In this document: piece by piece, positions 16,811-24,194 of the stretch
How the letters are laid out: every line of letters starts with the position of its first letter
Position numbering within the stretch: position 1 is the stretch's first letter
Assembly: GCA_963844405.1 (NCBI GenBank)
Contig: CAWJNZ010000002.1
Span: 1-64,000, forward strand
Source of the DNA: DASSUW01 sp963844405
GTDB lineage: Bacteria; Actinomycetota; Thermoleophilia; Solirubrobacterales; Solirubrobacteraceae
Direction: 5' to 3'
DNA: 64,000 nt
The notes under the pieces: generated by a model
The model's database searches: none
What the model was told of the DNA's origin: nothing
Seen by the model: the letters and a program-made list of their open reading frames with translations, nothing else
Made by a program: the position numbers and the translations under genes

Positions 16811-18322
16811 TCCCGGACGTCCGCGTCGCCGACGTCGTCCGCCGCCACGCGGCGCAGCGCCCGGAGGCCGTGGCGCTCCGGCAGGGTGAGCGGGAGCTCG
16901 CCTACGGGGACCTGGACGAGCGCTCGTGCCGGCTCGCGCAGGCGCTGCTCGCCCACGGCGTGCGGGACGGGGACGCGCGTCGCCTACCTCGACCGCTCGG
17001 CGCCCGAGGTGGTCGAGCTGCTGTTCGCGGCGAGCAAGCTCGGCGCGGTGCTGGTGCCGCTCAACTGGCGGATGGCGCGGCCGGAGCTGGCCGCGGTGAT
17101 GGCAGACGCGCAGGCACCGCTGCTGATCGCCGGCCCCGACTACCGCGTCGTCGCCGAGGACGTGCTGGAGCGGCTGCCGCCGGGGCCGGGCCTGGTCGTC
17201 GCCGGCGACGAGTACGAGCGCTGGCTCGCGGCCCATGAGCCGCGCGACCCCGGCGGCCGCGGCGAGCCCGGCGACGTGATCGTCCAGATGTACACGTCCG
17301 GCACGACCGGGGTCCCGAAGGGCGTGCTCACCACCCACCGCAACCTCGCCGTCACCGCTCAGACCTCCCGCCGGTGGGCGTTCGACGAGCGCTCGGTCAG
17401 CCTCACGCCGCTGCCGATGTTCCACATCGGCGGGATCGGCTGGGCGTACTGCGGGCTGTGGCACGGCGCCACGACGATCCTCGTGCGCGACTTCGAGCCG
17501 GTGGCCGTGCTCGACATCCTCGAGCGCCGGCGCGTGACCAACGCGGTGCTCGTGCCGACGATGCTCCAGATGCTCACGGCCGTCCCGGGCGCCGCCGACC
17601 GCGACTACGGGGCGCTGCGCTCTATCGCTTACGGCGCCGCGCCGATCACCACGCCGGTCCTGAAGGCGACGCTGCGCACGTTCGGCTGCGGGCTGGTCGG
17701 GCTCTACGGCCTGACGGAGAGCACCGGCGGCGTGGTAGCGCTCGAGCCCGAGGACCACGATCACGAGCATCTGCTCCGATCCGCCGGCCGCCCGTATCCC
17801 TGGGTCGAGCTGCGGGTCGCCGACCCGGCCTCCGGCTCGCCGCGCGGGCCGCACGAGGTCGGCGAAGTCTGGCTGCGTGGCCCGAACGTGACTCCCGGCT
17901 ACTTCAACCGCGCCGCCGAGACCGCCGCGGCGCTGACCGAGGACGGCTGGCTGCGCACCGGCGACGGCGGCTACGTCGACGAGGAGGGCTACCTGTTCCT
18001 CACCGACCGGATCAAGGACATGATCGTGACCGGCGGCGAGAACGTCTATCCGGTCGAGGTCGAGGAGGCGCTCGCCCAGCACGCCGACGTCGCGGAGGTG
18101 GCGGTCATCGGCGTGCCCGACGCGCAATGGGGCGAGTCGGTCAAGGCGCTGATCGTCCCCCGCCCCGGCGCGCGGACGGCGCCCGACGAGCTGATCGCGT
18201 TCGCCCGCGCGCGGCTGGCCGGCTACAAGCTCCCGCGCTCCGTCGACTTCGTCGCCGAGCTGCCGCGCACCCCCAGCGGCAAGGTGCTCAAGCGGGAATT
18301 GCGTCGGCGCTACGTGTCCTGA
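16807..18322 (+). pseudogene. AMP-dependent acyl-CoA ligase with +1 frameshift
   Basis: Two reading frames together encode a normal ligase. Codons from ATG 16807 give MIPDVRVADVVRRHAAQRPE up to HGVRDGD, then the coding signal jumps frame at the G-run 16969-16972, and VAYLDRSAPEVVELL continues to the stop at 18320-18322. Removing one G restores GTRVAYLDR and a protein of about 504 residues. The rest is intact: YTSGTTGVPKGV P-loop, YGLTEST, RTGDGGYVDEEGYLFLTDRIKDMIVTGGENVYP, and PRTPSGKVLKRELR with the catalytic Lys. Either a homopolymer sequencing error or a recent inactivation. Functionally it would activate a fatty acid for the PHA or beta-oxidation pathway. The stop codon lies inside an operator copy. 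Confidence 0.8.
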
Positions 18323-18332
18323 ACTGAATTCG
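18320..18332. promoter_or_regulatory. Putative TetR operator (phasin promoter)
   Basis: TGAACTGAATTCG matches TGAAnTnAnTTCA except for the last base. It lies two bases upstream of a consensus TTGACA -35 box and overlaps the ligase stop codon. Confidence 0.55.
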
Positions 18333-18334
18333 TG

Positions 18335-18363
18335 TTGACATTAGCTGGCGAGCTTGCTAACTT
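18335..18363 (+). promoter_or_regulatory. Phasin promoter
   Basis: A consensus TTGACA (18335-18340) and TAACTT (18358-18363) are 17 bases apart. The -10 region lies in an 8-base direct repeat (CTTGCTAA at 18353 and 18361). A transcript of about 35 bases precedes the phasin ATG. Confidence 0.5.
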
Positions 18364-18403
18364 GCTAACGAGTCGCGTCCATCCCATCGAAAGGCACTGT
18401 CAC

Positions 18404-18685
18404 ATGGCGACCCAGACCAAGTCCAGCCCCGTCACCGAGAGCATCGACGCCGCCACCGAGCGCGTCGTCGAGCTCAACGAGAAGGCCGTCGCGAACGGCA
18501 AGAAGACGAGCGCGGCGATCCTTGACACGTACGAGAAGGCCGTGATCTCGCTCACCGACTCCTACGAAAAGGCCGCCGGCACCACGAAGGTGGACTGGAT
18601 CGTCAGCGCCGCGTCGGCTCAGGCCGACTTCACGCGCGAAGTCGCGAAGGCGTACACGAGCGCTGCCCGCGAGTTCGTGGCCTAA
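18404..18685 (+). CDS. Phasin-family protein
   Basis: 93 residues, helical, Ala/Lys/Thr-rich and free of Cys. Segments such as VVELNEKAVANGKKTSAAIL and FTREVAKAYTSAAREFVA are typical of phasins, which coat PHA granules and control their size and number. I chose the ATG at 18404 because the upstream part of the open frame covers the promoter. It has its own good promoter with an operator just upstream, as expected for an abundant protein induced with PHA. A strong 11-bp hairpin terminator follows. Base composition is less GC-extreme than the neighbours, probably from Lys codons. Confidence 0.78.
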   Translation: MATQTKSSPVTESIDAATERVVELNEKAVANGKKTSAAILDTYEKAVISLTDSYEKAAGTTKVDWIVSAASAQADFTREVAKAYTSAAREFVA

Positions 18686-18702
18686 GCCCCTCCCGACAAG
18701 TG

Positions 18703-18731
18703 CGGTCGCGGCGCTGGATGCGCCGCGACCG
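18703..18731. terminator. Bidirectional hairpin terminator
   Basis: An 11-bp perfect stem (CGGTCGCGGCG at 18703-18713 with its complement at 18721-18731) and a 7-base loop lie between the convergent phasin and XRE genes. No U-run follows, as is common in actinobacteria. Confidence 0.6.
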
Positions 18732-19094
18732 TCAGCGGGTCCGCCGCCGGCGTTCCACGAACGCGCTGTACACCTCCAGGAGCGCCTGCCGCTCGCGAGC
18801 CGTCAGCATCGGATCTGCGCGGATCGCCGCGACGACTGCGGGCTCGTCGCCCGTTGCCTCGCCACGGCGGCCGCCCTGTTCGGACAGAACGTCGGCCGAA
18901 AGATGGAGGTTCTCCGCGATCGCGTCGAGCACCTTGTCCGACGGCTCCCGCAAGCCCCGCTCGATCTGGGACAAGTATGGGTTCGAGATGCCGACGAGAT
19001 CGGCCAGCTGGCGCATGGAGAGCTCCTGCAGCTCGCGCTGGCGACGAATGAATTCGCCGAGCGGAGAGGTCATCGGCAGAGAGGACGGCTCCAT
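18732..19094 (-). CDS. XRE-family helix-turn-helix regulator
   Basis: 120 residues. The N-terminal HTH_3/XRE domain is plain: LGEFIRRQRELQELSMRQLA then LVGISNPYLSQIERGLREPS, followed by DKVLDAIAENLHLSADVL. The C-terminal 45 residues are helical and may dimerise or bind a ligand. Similar XRE proteins lie next to phasin or PHA genes in several actinobacteria and are thought to sense granules; here it converges with the phasin. An alternative ATG at 19073 would drop the first seven residues. Confidence 0.85.
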   Translation of the reverse strand: MEPSSLPMTSPLGEFIRRQRELQELSMRQLADLVGISNPYLSQIERGLREPSDKVLDAIAENLHLSADVLSEQGGRRGEATGDEPAVVAAIRADPMLTARERQALLEVYSAFVERRRRTR

Positions 19095-19177
19095 GCCGGC
19101 ACCCTATTTGACGTGGTCGGGGGGCACGGATCCCCGAGAACGCGCCCGCGCTCAGTCGTCGCGCTCACCCGGCCGTC

Positions 19178-19206
19178 CCTTGACACGCGTTCCAAGCAAG
19201 TACATA
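19178..19206 (+). promoter_or_regulatory. Strong promoter before a small ORF
   Basis: TTGACA (19178-19183) is followed after exactly 17 bases by TACATA (19201-19206). The perfect operator at 19208-19220 starts one base later, covering the expected start site. Confidence 0.6.
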
Positions 19207-19207
19207 C

Positions 19208-19220
19208 TGAAGTCAGTTCA
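19208..19220. promoter_or_regulatory. Putative TetR operator (perfect)
   Basis: TGAAGTCAGTTCA is a perfect TGAAnTnAnTTCA site placed right after a near-consensus promoter. The only coding candidate downstream is a 56-codon ORF, so either that or a non-coding RNA is the controlled product. Confidence 0.7.
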
Positions 19221-19237
19221 GTTTTGTCCAACGCAGA

Positions 19238-19408
19238 ATGGGCTCGATCATGACCTTCCCCGCTCGCCACAGTATGGATCGCGTCGCCGCTCGGACGTTC
19301 GCGCAGCCCGGCGTAGTGCCCGTCAAGCGCACGCCGTCGCAGCGGGAGCTCGTCGCCTGGTCGCTGCTGACGTGTCCGGAGGATCGCGTGCGCTCGGAGC
19401 GCTGGTGA
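19238..19408 (+). CDS. Small ORF under operator control, function unknown
   Basis: A 56-codon frame from ATG 19238 (second in-frame ATG at 19250) encoding MGSIMTFPARHSMDRVAART followed by a region containing PSQRELVAWSLL. I recognise no family. The reason to list it is position: it starts 18 bases after a perfect copy of the island's operator and a strong promoter, with nothing else coding downstream. It might be a small regulatory or granule-associated protein, a remnant of a longer gene, or merely part of an RNA. No clear Shine-Dalgarno is visible. Low confidence as a protein. Confidence 0.35.
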   Translation: MGSIMTFPARHSMDRVAARTFAQPGVVPVKRTPSQRELVAWSLLTCPEDRVRSERW

Positions 19409-19715
19409 GCCACGAACGCTCTGCCGGCGGCGCGCGGGTGCGCTTTCCCGTTCTCGCGCGCGCGGCCGCCCGGACCACAACCCGGGAGCAAGTCATCGGG
19501 AAGCGCGTCGTCGGTGTGCTCGCTCACGACGCCAACCCGCCGTGTGCGGTCGGAGGCCGCTCGCGTGTGCGGTCCGTGTGCGGTCCGGGCGAAAAACGCG
19601 TTTGGAGGGGCTTCGCGCAACAGCGCCGTACTCGGCCCCGGATTCGCCTCAGGAGCGGGGAATACTGCGGCTTCCTGAGGCCTCCGGAGTCTTCCTGCCA
19701 ACGCCGTGCCGGCAG
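19409..19715. other. Non-coding stretch downstream of the tRNA
   Basis: I see no convincing gene here. It holds three copies of CGTGTGCGGTC (19541, 19564 and 19575, the last two adjacent) and a 9-bp inverted repeat (GCCTCAGGA 19646-19654 with its complement 19673-19681). That inverted repeat lies just 3' of the minus-strand tRNA and could end its transcript. No repeat of the tRNA 3' end was seen that would mark an attachment site. Confidence 0.4.
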
Positions 19716-19790
19716 TCGGGGTGGCCGGATTCGAACCGGCGGTCCTCCGCGACCCAAACGCGGCGCTCTACCAGACTGAGCTACACCCCG
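19716..19790 (-). tRNA. tRNA-Pro (anticodon TGG)
   Basis: On the minus strand a full cloverleaf is visible. The acceptor stem CGGGGTG pairs with CACCCCG, the D-arm begins TAGCTCAG, and the anticodon stem CCGCG/CGCGG closes the loop TTTGGGT, giving anticodon TGG (proline CCN codons). The T-arm has GTTCGAATC. The discriminator is A at 19716 and CCA is not encoded. An open frame on the same strand across it is a spurious reading of the tRNA. Confidence 0.92.
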
Positions 19791-19824
19791 ATCGCGCGAG
19801 TATGGCAGCCACAATGGGGCTCGC

Positions 19825-20772
19825 ATGCATCCCGATCGACGCCGCCCGCGCCTGGGCTACCTGCTCGCCGCGGTCGCGGCGGCCTTCTTCGGGATCAACG
19901 GGTCGGTCGTGCGCGCGGCCTTCGAGCGAGGCGTCGACGCGGCGCCGCTCAGCCAGTTCCGCGTGACCGTCGCCTTCGCGCTGCTGGCGGTGACGCTGGC
20001 GCTCGTCGCCCCGCGGCGGCTGCGGATCGCGCGGGCGGACGTTGGCCGGCTCGCCTGGCTCGGGATCGCCGGGGTCGCCATCGTGCAGTTCTCCTACTTC
20101 CTCGCCGTCGAGCGCCTGCCCATCAGCGTCGCGCTGACGATCCAGTTCACGGGGCCGATGCTCGTCCTGCTCTGGCTGCGGATCGCCCACAAGCGGCGGC
20201 TGCGACCTTCGCTCTACGGCGCCGTCGCGCTGTCGGTCGTCGGCTCGGCGCTCGTCGTGGAGATCTACGACGCCGGCGGCCTCGACGGGCTCGGCGTGCT
20301 GTTCGCCCTCGTCGCCGCCGTGACGCTGGCCGTCTACTTCGTCGGCTTCGAGCGCGCCGGCCACACATACGACGCGTTCACCACGCTCGTGTGGGCGCTC
20401 GGCTTCGCGACGCTCGGCTGGCTGGTCGTCAGCCCGCCGTGGACGTTCCCGTTCGGCGACTTCGCAGATGCGGGGAACCTGTCGCTTGCGCTGTGCGTGG
20501 TCGTGTTCGGCACGATCGTGCCCTTCCTGCTGAACGTCAGCGCCCTGCGCCACCTGCCCGCGGCGCGCGTCGGCGTGATCGCGGCGCTCGAGCCGCCGAT
20601 CGCCACCGTCGTCGCGTGGGCGGTCCACGGCGAGGCGCTGACCGCGGTGCAGATCTCGGGCGGCCTGATGGTGGTCGCGGCGGTCGCGTGGGTGCAGAGC
20701 CACGCGCCCTCCCCGGAAGTCGAGGCCGTACCCGCATTGCGGCTCAAGGCCGCGCCGAGTCAGGCCGAATAA
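19825..20772 (+). CDS. EamA-type drug/metabolite transporter
   Basis: 315 residues with about ten predicted transmembrane helices in two EamA repeats. The first helix is near YLLAAVAAAFFGINGSVV, and a late helix contains AARVGVIAALEPPIATVVAW, a family hallmark in the second repeat. Such proteins export small metabolites or amino acids at the inner membrane. Start: ATG 19825, shortly after the tRNA gene that is read the other way. The stop is immediately followed by the c-di-GMP riboswitch. Substrate cannot be told. Confidence 0.85.
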   Translation: MHPDRRRPRLGYLLAAVAAAFFGINGSVVRAAFERGVDAAPLSQFRVTVAFALLAVTLALVAPRRLRIARADVGRLAWLGIAGVAIVQFSYFLAVERLPISVALTIQFTGPMLVLLWLRIAHKRRLRPSLYGAVALSVVGSALVVEIYDAGGLDGLGVLFALVAAVTLAVYFVGFERAGHTYDAFTTLVWALGFATLGWLVVSPPWTFPFGDFADAGNLSLALCVVVFGTIVPFLLNVSALRHLPAARVGVIAALEPPIATVVAWAVHGEALTAVQISGGLMVVAAVAWVQSHAPSPEVEAVPALRLKAAPSQAE

Positions 20773-20779
20773 CAGGAGT

Positions 20780-20849
20780 GACAAAGGCAAACCGCTCGCG
20801 AGGGCGGGACGCAAAGCCACGGGGCTCACGGAGCTCGCCGGGTTGCCAA
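20780..20849 (+). ncRNA. Cyclic di-GMP-I (GEMM-I) riboswitch
   Basis: The core fits GEMM-I. ACAAAGGCAAACC is followed by a hairpin CCGCUC-GCGA-GGGCGG with a GNRA tetraloop, then GGGACGCAAAGCC, then a second stem (GGGGCUC/GAGCUC) and a closing GGGUUGCC complementary to the 5' GGCAAACC region. The aptamer ends two bases before the ATG of the CAP-domain gene, so the closing helix can mask or free the start region. This points to translational control. It is the only riboswitch I can recognise in the window. Confidence 0.85.
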
Positions 20850-20851
20850 AG

Positions 20852-21415
20852 ATGTCGCTCAAGCTTCGTACCGCACTCATCCCCCTCCTCACGGCACTGC
20901 TCCTCGTGCCGGCCACCGGCGTCGCCGAGGCCAAGAAGGCCCGCGTCGCCCAGGAGTGCGCAAACGCCGACGTCGAGGCCACGAAGGACAACCTGGGCGA
21001 GATCCGCGCGGCGATCCTCTGCCTCCACAACCAGGTCCGCGCCGAGCACGACCTGCCGGCGCTGCGCGAGAACAAGCGCCTGCGCAACGCGGCCCTGGGC
21101 CACTCGAAGGACATGGTGCGCGACCGCTTCTTCGAGCACACCACGCCCGAGGGCACCACGATGGTCGACCGCATCCTGCGCGCCAAGTACGTCCGCGAGG
21201 ACCAGGGCTGGGCGCTGGGCGAGAACCTCGCCTGGGGCACCGGCGCCTTCGGCACGCCGCGCGGCGCCATCGAGGCCTGGCTCGACTCCCCCGGCCACCG
21301 CGCCAACCTGCTGCGCCGCAGCTACCGCGAGGTAGGCATCGGCGTCGTCCTCGGCGTGCCGGTCTCCGACGCCGCGGGCGCCACCTACACGGTGGACTTC
21401 GGCGTCAAGCGCTAG
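20852..21415 (+). CDS. Secreted CAP-domain (SCP-like) protein under c-di-GMP control
   Basis: 187 residues. An N-terminal signal peptide (about residues 1-26, LIPLLTALLLVPATGVAEA) is followed by a CAP/SCP fold: LHNQVRAEHDLPALREN, ALGHSKDM, FFEHTTPEG, GENLAWGTG and AWLDSPGHRANLL, with the paired His/Glu residues of the family. CAP proteins act outside the cell, often at the envelope, in roles that are mostly unknown. A TTG at 20843 is in frame, but ATG 20852, directly after the aptamer, is the better start. Control by c-di-GMP suggests a role in the switch between sessile and motile or adherent states. Confidence 0.86.
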   Translation: MSLKLRTALIPLLTALLLVPATGVAEAKKARVAQECANADVEATKDNLGEIRAAILCLHNQVRAEHDLPALRENKRLRNAALGHSKDMVRDRFFEHTTPEGTTMVDRILRAKYVREDQGWALGENLAWGTGAFGTPRGAIEAWLDSPGHRANLLRRSYREVGIGVVLGVPVSDAAGATYTVDFGVKR

Positions 21416-21445
21416 GCACGCGGCCAGAGGGCCGAAGGCCCGGTT

Positions 21446-21468
21446 AAGGTCGCCCGGATGGCGACCTT
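21446..21468 (+). terminator. Inverted repeat after the CAP gene
   Basis: AAGGTCGCC and GGCGACCTT form a perfect 9-bp stem with a 5-base loop, about 30 bases after the CAP stop and before DUF1015. It may be a terminator or an operator for the next gene. Confidence 0.4.
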
Positions 21469-21515
21469 CCCATCCGGGGGCGGTCCGGATGGCCGCCCTG
21501 GCTAACCTCGTCGCG

Positions 21516-22760
21516 ATGGCCGACGTCCGCGCCTTCCGCGCCCTCCACTACGACCGCGACCGCGTCGGCGGGCTCCAGCCCGTCGTGGCGCCGCCCTACG
21601 ACGTGATCGACGCCGACCAGCGCGCCGAGCTGGTCGGGCGCTCGCCGTACAACGTCGTCGAGATCGACCTGCCGCAGGGCGACGACCCTTACGCCCACGC
21701 CGCCGAGGTCTTCGGCCGCTGGCGGGAGGAGGGCGTGCTCGTGCGCGACGACGAGGACGCGCTGTGGGTGCTCGAGCAGGACTACACCGGGCCGGACGGC
21801 AGGCGCCGGACCCGCCACGGGTTCTTCGCGCGCGTGAAGGTCGAGGACTACGGGCCCGGCCGCATCCGCCCGCACGAGCGCACGCACCCCGGCCCGAAGG
21901 AGGACCGCCTCCGGCTCACGCGCGCCACGCACGCGAACCTGTCGCCGATCTTCAGCCTCTACGACGACCCCGCGGGGGCGGCGTGGGGCGCGCTCGAGCC
22001 GGAGATCGCGCCGGAGCCGTGGGCCGAGGTGACCGACGAGGACGGCACGACCCACCGGCTATGGCGCGTCGCCGACCCCGCCGCCGTCGAGGCCGTGCGC
22101 GGCGCGCTGGCCGACAAGGAGCTGCTGATCGCCGACGGCCACCACCGCTACGAGACCGCGCGCGTGCATCAGCAGGAGGAGGGCGGGGCCGGCCACGTGC
22201 TGATGTGCCTGGTCGCGCTCCAGGACCCCGGCCTGACCGTCTTCCCCACCCACCGCCTGCTCACCGGCCTCGACGCCGGCAAGCGCGAGTCCCTGCGCGC
22301 CACGATCGAGCGCGACTTCGAGGTGGCGCCGACCGACGCCGGGGAGCTCGAGCCGACCGGCGACGGACCGGTCCGCATGGGCTACCTCGACGCCCACCAC
22401 CGCCGCCCGCTGATGCTCACGCTCCGCGATCCGCAGATCGCCGCCGAGGCGCTCCCGGACAAGCCCGAGCCCTACCGCGCGCTCGACACCGCCGTGCTCG
22501 AGGCGCTCGTCCTGGAGGGCGCCCTCGGCATGAGCGAGGACGACATCTCGCACCTCCACGGCCTCGACTACGCGCGCGACACGGCCCAGGCGCGCGAGCG
22601 CGTGGAGTCCGGAGACGCGCAGGCGGCCTTCTTCATGCGCGGCACGCCGGTCAGCCAGGTGCGTGACGTGGCCGCAACCGGGGAATCCATGCCTCCGAAG
22701 AGCACGTACTTCTTCCCGAAGGTCCTGACCGGCATGGTGTTCAATCTCCTGGACGACTGA
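21516..22760 (+). CDS. DUF1015-family protein
   Basis: 414 residues. The family hallmarks are present: an early RALHYDRDRVG then VVAPPYDVIDADQRAEL, the central ADGHHRYETA, and the late YFFPKVLTGMVF. DUF1015 proteins are widespread in bacteria and archaea; some are linked to HTH or serine metabolism neighbourhoods, but the activity is not settled. I chose the ATG at 21516 over 21489. A TAACCT hexamer 7 bases upstream would make this a leaderless transcript, and family members begin near this point. The OsmC gene starts right at its stop. Confidence 0.85.
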   Translation: MADVRAFRALHYDRDRVGGLQPVVAPPYDVIDADQRAELVGRSPYNVVEIDLPQGDDPYAHAAEVFGRWREEGVLVRDDEDALWVLEQDYTGPDGRRRTRHGFFARVKVEDYGPGRIRPHERTHPGPKEDRLRLTRATHANLSPIFSLYDDPAGAAWGALEPEIAPEPWAEVTDEDGTTHRLWRVADPAAVEAVRGALADKELLIADGHHRYETARVHQQEEGGAGHVLMCLVALQDPGLTVFPTHRLLTGLDAGKRESLRATIERDFEVAPTDAGELEPTGDGPVRMGYLDAHHRRPLMLTLRDPQIAAEALPDKPEPYRALDTAVLEALVLEGALGMSEDDISHLHGLDYARDTAQARERVESGDAQAAFFMRGTPVSQVRDVAATGESMPPKSTYFFPKVLTGMVFNLLDD

Positions 22761-23195
22761 ATGGCTCTCCTGAATCGCAGCAGCGGCGACACCACGCGCT
22801 CCATGCGCGCCGTGGCGCGCCAGCGCGAGAAGTTCACGCACGACGTGAAGACCGGCGACCACACCCTCACGGTCGACGAGCCGGTCGCCTCGGGCGGCGA
22901 CGACCAGGGCCCGAGCCCGCAGGAGCTGCTGGCCGCCGCGCTCGCCTCCTGCACGGCGGTCACGATGGAGATGTACGCCCAGCGCAAGGGCTGGGACACG
23001 AGCGGCCTGGCCGTCGATGTCCAGTACACGCCCGCCGAGCGCGGCTCGCCGACCAAGTTCGAGCTCGTGCTCAAGATGCCCGCCCACCTCGACGAGGAGC
23101 AGATCGAGCGCCTCCAGGTGATCGCGGCCAAGTGCCCGGTCCACCGCACGCTCGAGGGCGAGGTCATGTTCGAAGAGCGGGTCGAGCTCACCTGA
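22761..23195 (+). CDS. OsmC-family protein
   Basis: 144 residues. It belongs to the OsmC/Ohr fold: GPSPQELLAAALASCTAVTMEMYA carries the first catalytic cysteine and KCPVHRTLEG the second, the pair that reduces organic hydroperoxides in this family. The ATG directly follows the DUF1015 stop, so the two are co-transcribed. An internal ATG at MRAVARQR is possible, but the first one keeps the operon junction. Role: most likely peroxide detoxification in the cytoplasm. Confidence 0.86.
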   Translation: MALLNRSSGDTTRSMRAVARQREKFTHDVKTGDHTLTVDEPVASGGDDQGPSPQELLAAALASCTAVTMEMYAQRKGWDTSGLAVDVQYTPAERGSPTKFELVLKMPAHLDEEQIERLQVIAAKCPVHRTLEGEVMFEERVELT

Positions 23196-23246
23196 GGGAT
23201 CGGGGGATTCAGGCTGAGCCTGACCGACGAGCTGGCCACCGTCCTC

Positions 23247-23768
23247 GTGGCGCCGGAGGAGGCGCTGGCGATGGACGTCCACGGCGGGCGCGAGGCGGCG
23301 GTGCTCGTGCCGGTGTTCGAGCAGGGCGGGCTGCACGCCGTCTTCACGCGCCGCCGCCACGACCTGCGCCGCCACGCCGGCGAGATCTCGTTCCCGGGCG
23401 GCCGCCGCGACGAGGGCGAGGAGCTGGTCGAGACCGCGGTGCGCGAGGCGCACGAGGAGATCGGCCTGCCACCCGACGCCGTGCAGGTCGTCGGTGCCCT
23501 CCCGCCGACGCCGACCTTCGTCACCAACTACGCGATCTATCCGTTCGTCGGCGTGATCGAGCCCGGCTTCGCGTGGGTGCTGCAGCAGACCGAGGTCGAC
23601 GAGGTGCTCGAGCTGCCGCTGGAGGAGCTGCGCGCCGGCTACGGCGAGCGCCGGCTCGTGCGGCGGGGCATCCCCTTCCGCACGCCGACGTTCGAGACCG
23701 GCGGCCACCTCATCTGGGGAGCGACCGCCCGCATCCTCCAAGAGCTCCTCGAGCGCGTGGAGTCATGA
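23247..23768 (+). CDS. Nudix hydrolase, CoA-pyrophosphatase-like
   Basis: 173 residues from a GTG. The Nudix box GGRRDEGEELVETAVREAHEEIGL is complete (G-x5-E-x7-REAxEEIG), preceded by FTRRRHDLRRHAGEISFPGG. That LRxHxGExxFPGG segment is typical of NudL/YeaB CoA diphosphatases, which hydrolyse CoA derivatives to 4'-phosphopantetheine and ADP. In-frame sequence upstream (SLTDELATVL) looks coding-like but lacks a normal start codon, so the N-terminus may be slightly longer. Its 3' end overlaps the convergent gene by six bases. Confidence 0.85.
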   Translation: MAPEEALAMDVHGGREAAVLVPVFEQGGLHAVFTRRRHDLRRHAGEISFPGGRRDEGEELVETAVREAHEEIGLPPDAVQVVGALPPTPTFVTNYAIYPFVGVIEPGFAWVLQQTEVDEVLELPLEELRAGYGERRLVRRGIPFRTPTFETGGHLIWGATARILQELLERVES

Positions 23769-24194
23769 GAGCCCCAGCAACCGGTCGACCGCCGCGCGCG
23801 CGTCGCCGCCGGGATCGATGATCTCGACGGGAATCCGCCAGCGCTCGGCCGCGTCGCGAGCGATCGCCTCCCCCTCCCCCGCGCGCTCGTAGACGACGCC
23901 CCGCACCGGCGTGTCGACGAGCTTCTCGAACAGCATCCGCAGCCGCCCGGCGTGGAGGTCGGGCTCCGGCACGCGGCCGAGCAGCCAGCAGACGACGGTC
24001 ACCCCGGCCAGCGCGCCCATCAGCGTGCCGATCCGGTCCGGGTCGCCGACGTACGGCTCGGCGCCCGCCTCCGCGATGGCGGCCGTGCGAGCCTCCGCGC
24101 GCGTCGTCCCCCGCACGGCGTGACCGGCGGCCACCAGATCTCGCGCCAGCGCCCGCCCGCGGCAGCCGCACGGCACGATCAGGACTCGCGCCAC
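23763..24194 (-). CDS. Rossmann-like NAD(P)-binding protein
   Basis: 143 residues from GTG 24194, beginning VARVLIVPCGCRGRALARDL. The beta-alpha-beta start with a Gly-rich turn and the following AGHAVRGTTR strand resemble NAD-dependent epimerase/dehydratase or atypical SDR proteins such as NmrA types. At half the normal length and without a YxxxK, it is more likely a binding or regulatory protein than an enzyme. Its GTG overlaps the end of the small membrane-protein gene upstream by 16 bases. Function unknown. Confidence 0.6.
   Translation of the reverse strand: MARVLIVPCGCRGRALARDLVAAGHAVRGTTRAEARTAAIAEAGAEPYVGDPDRIGTLMGALAGVTVVCWLLGRVPEPDLHAGRLRMLFEKLVDTPVRGVVYERAGEGEAIARDAAERWRIPVEIIDPGGDARAAVDRLLGLS

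Noticed and set aside
19541..19585. Short CRISPR-like repeats
   Set aside because: Only three 11-base copies, two without any spacer; no cas genes in the window.
19409..19790. Possible integrated element at the tRNA-Pro 3' end
   Set aside because: No repeat of the tRNA 3' sequence, integrase or composition change was seen on the 3' side.
19524..19826. Minus-strand open frame of about 100 codons
   Set aside because: It reads through tRNA-Pro and gives the typical false peptide of a tRNA (VAQSGRAPRLGRGGPPVRIRP-like); no coding support.
21458..21506. 15-codon ORF after a TAAGGT hexamer, before DUF1015
   Set aside because: It has the leaderless spacing, but the region is a perfect inverted repeat and the peptide is Gly/Pro-rich; too little to support a gene.
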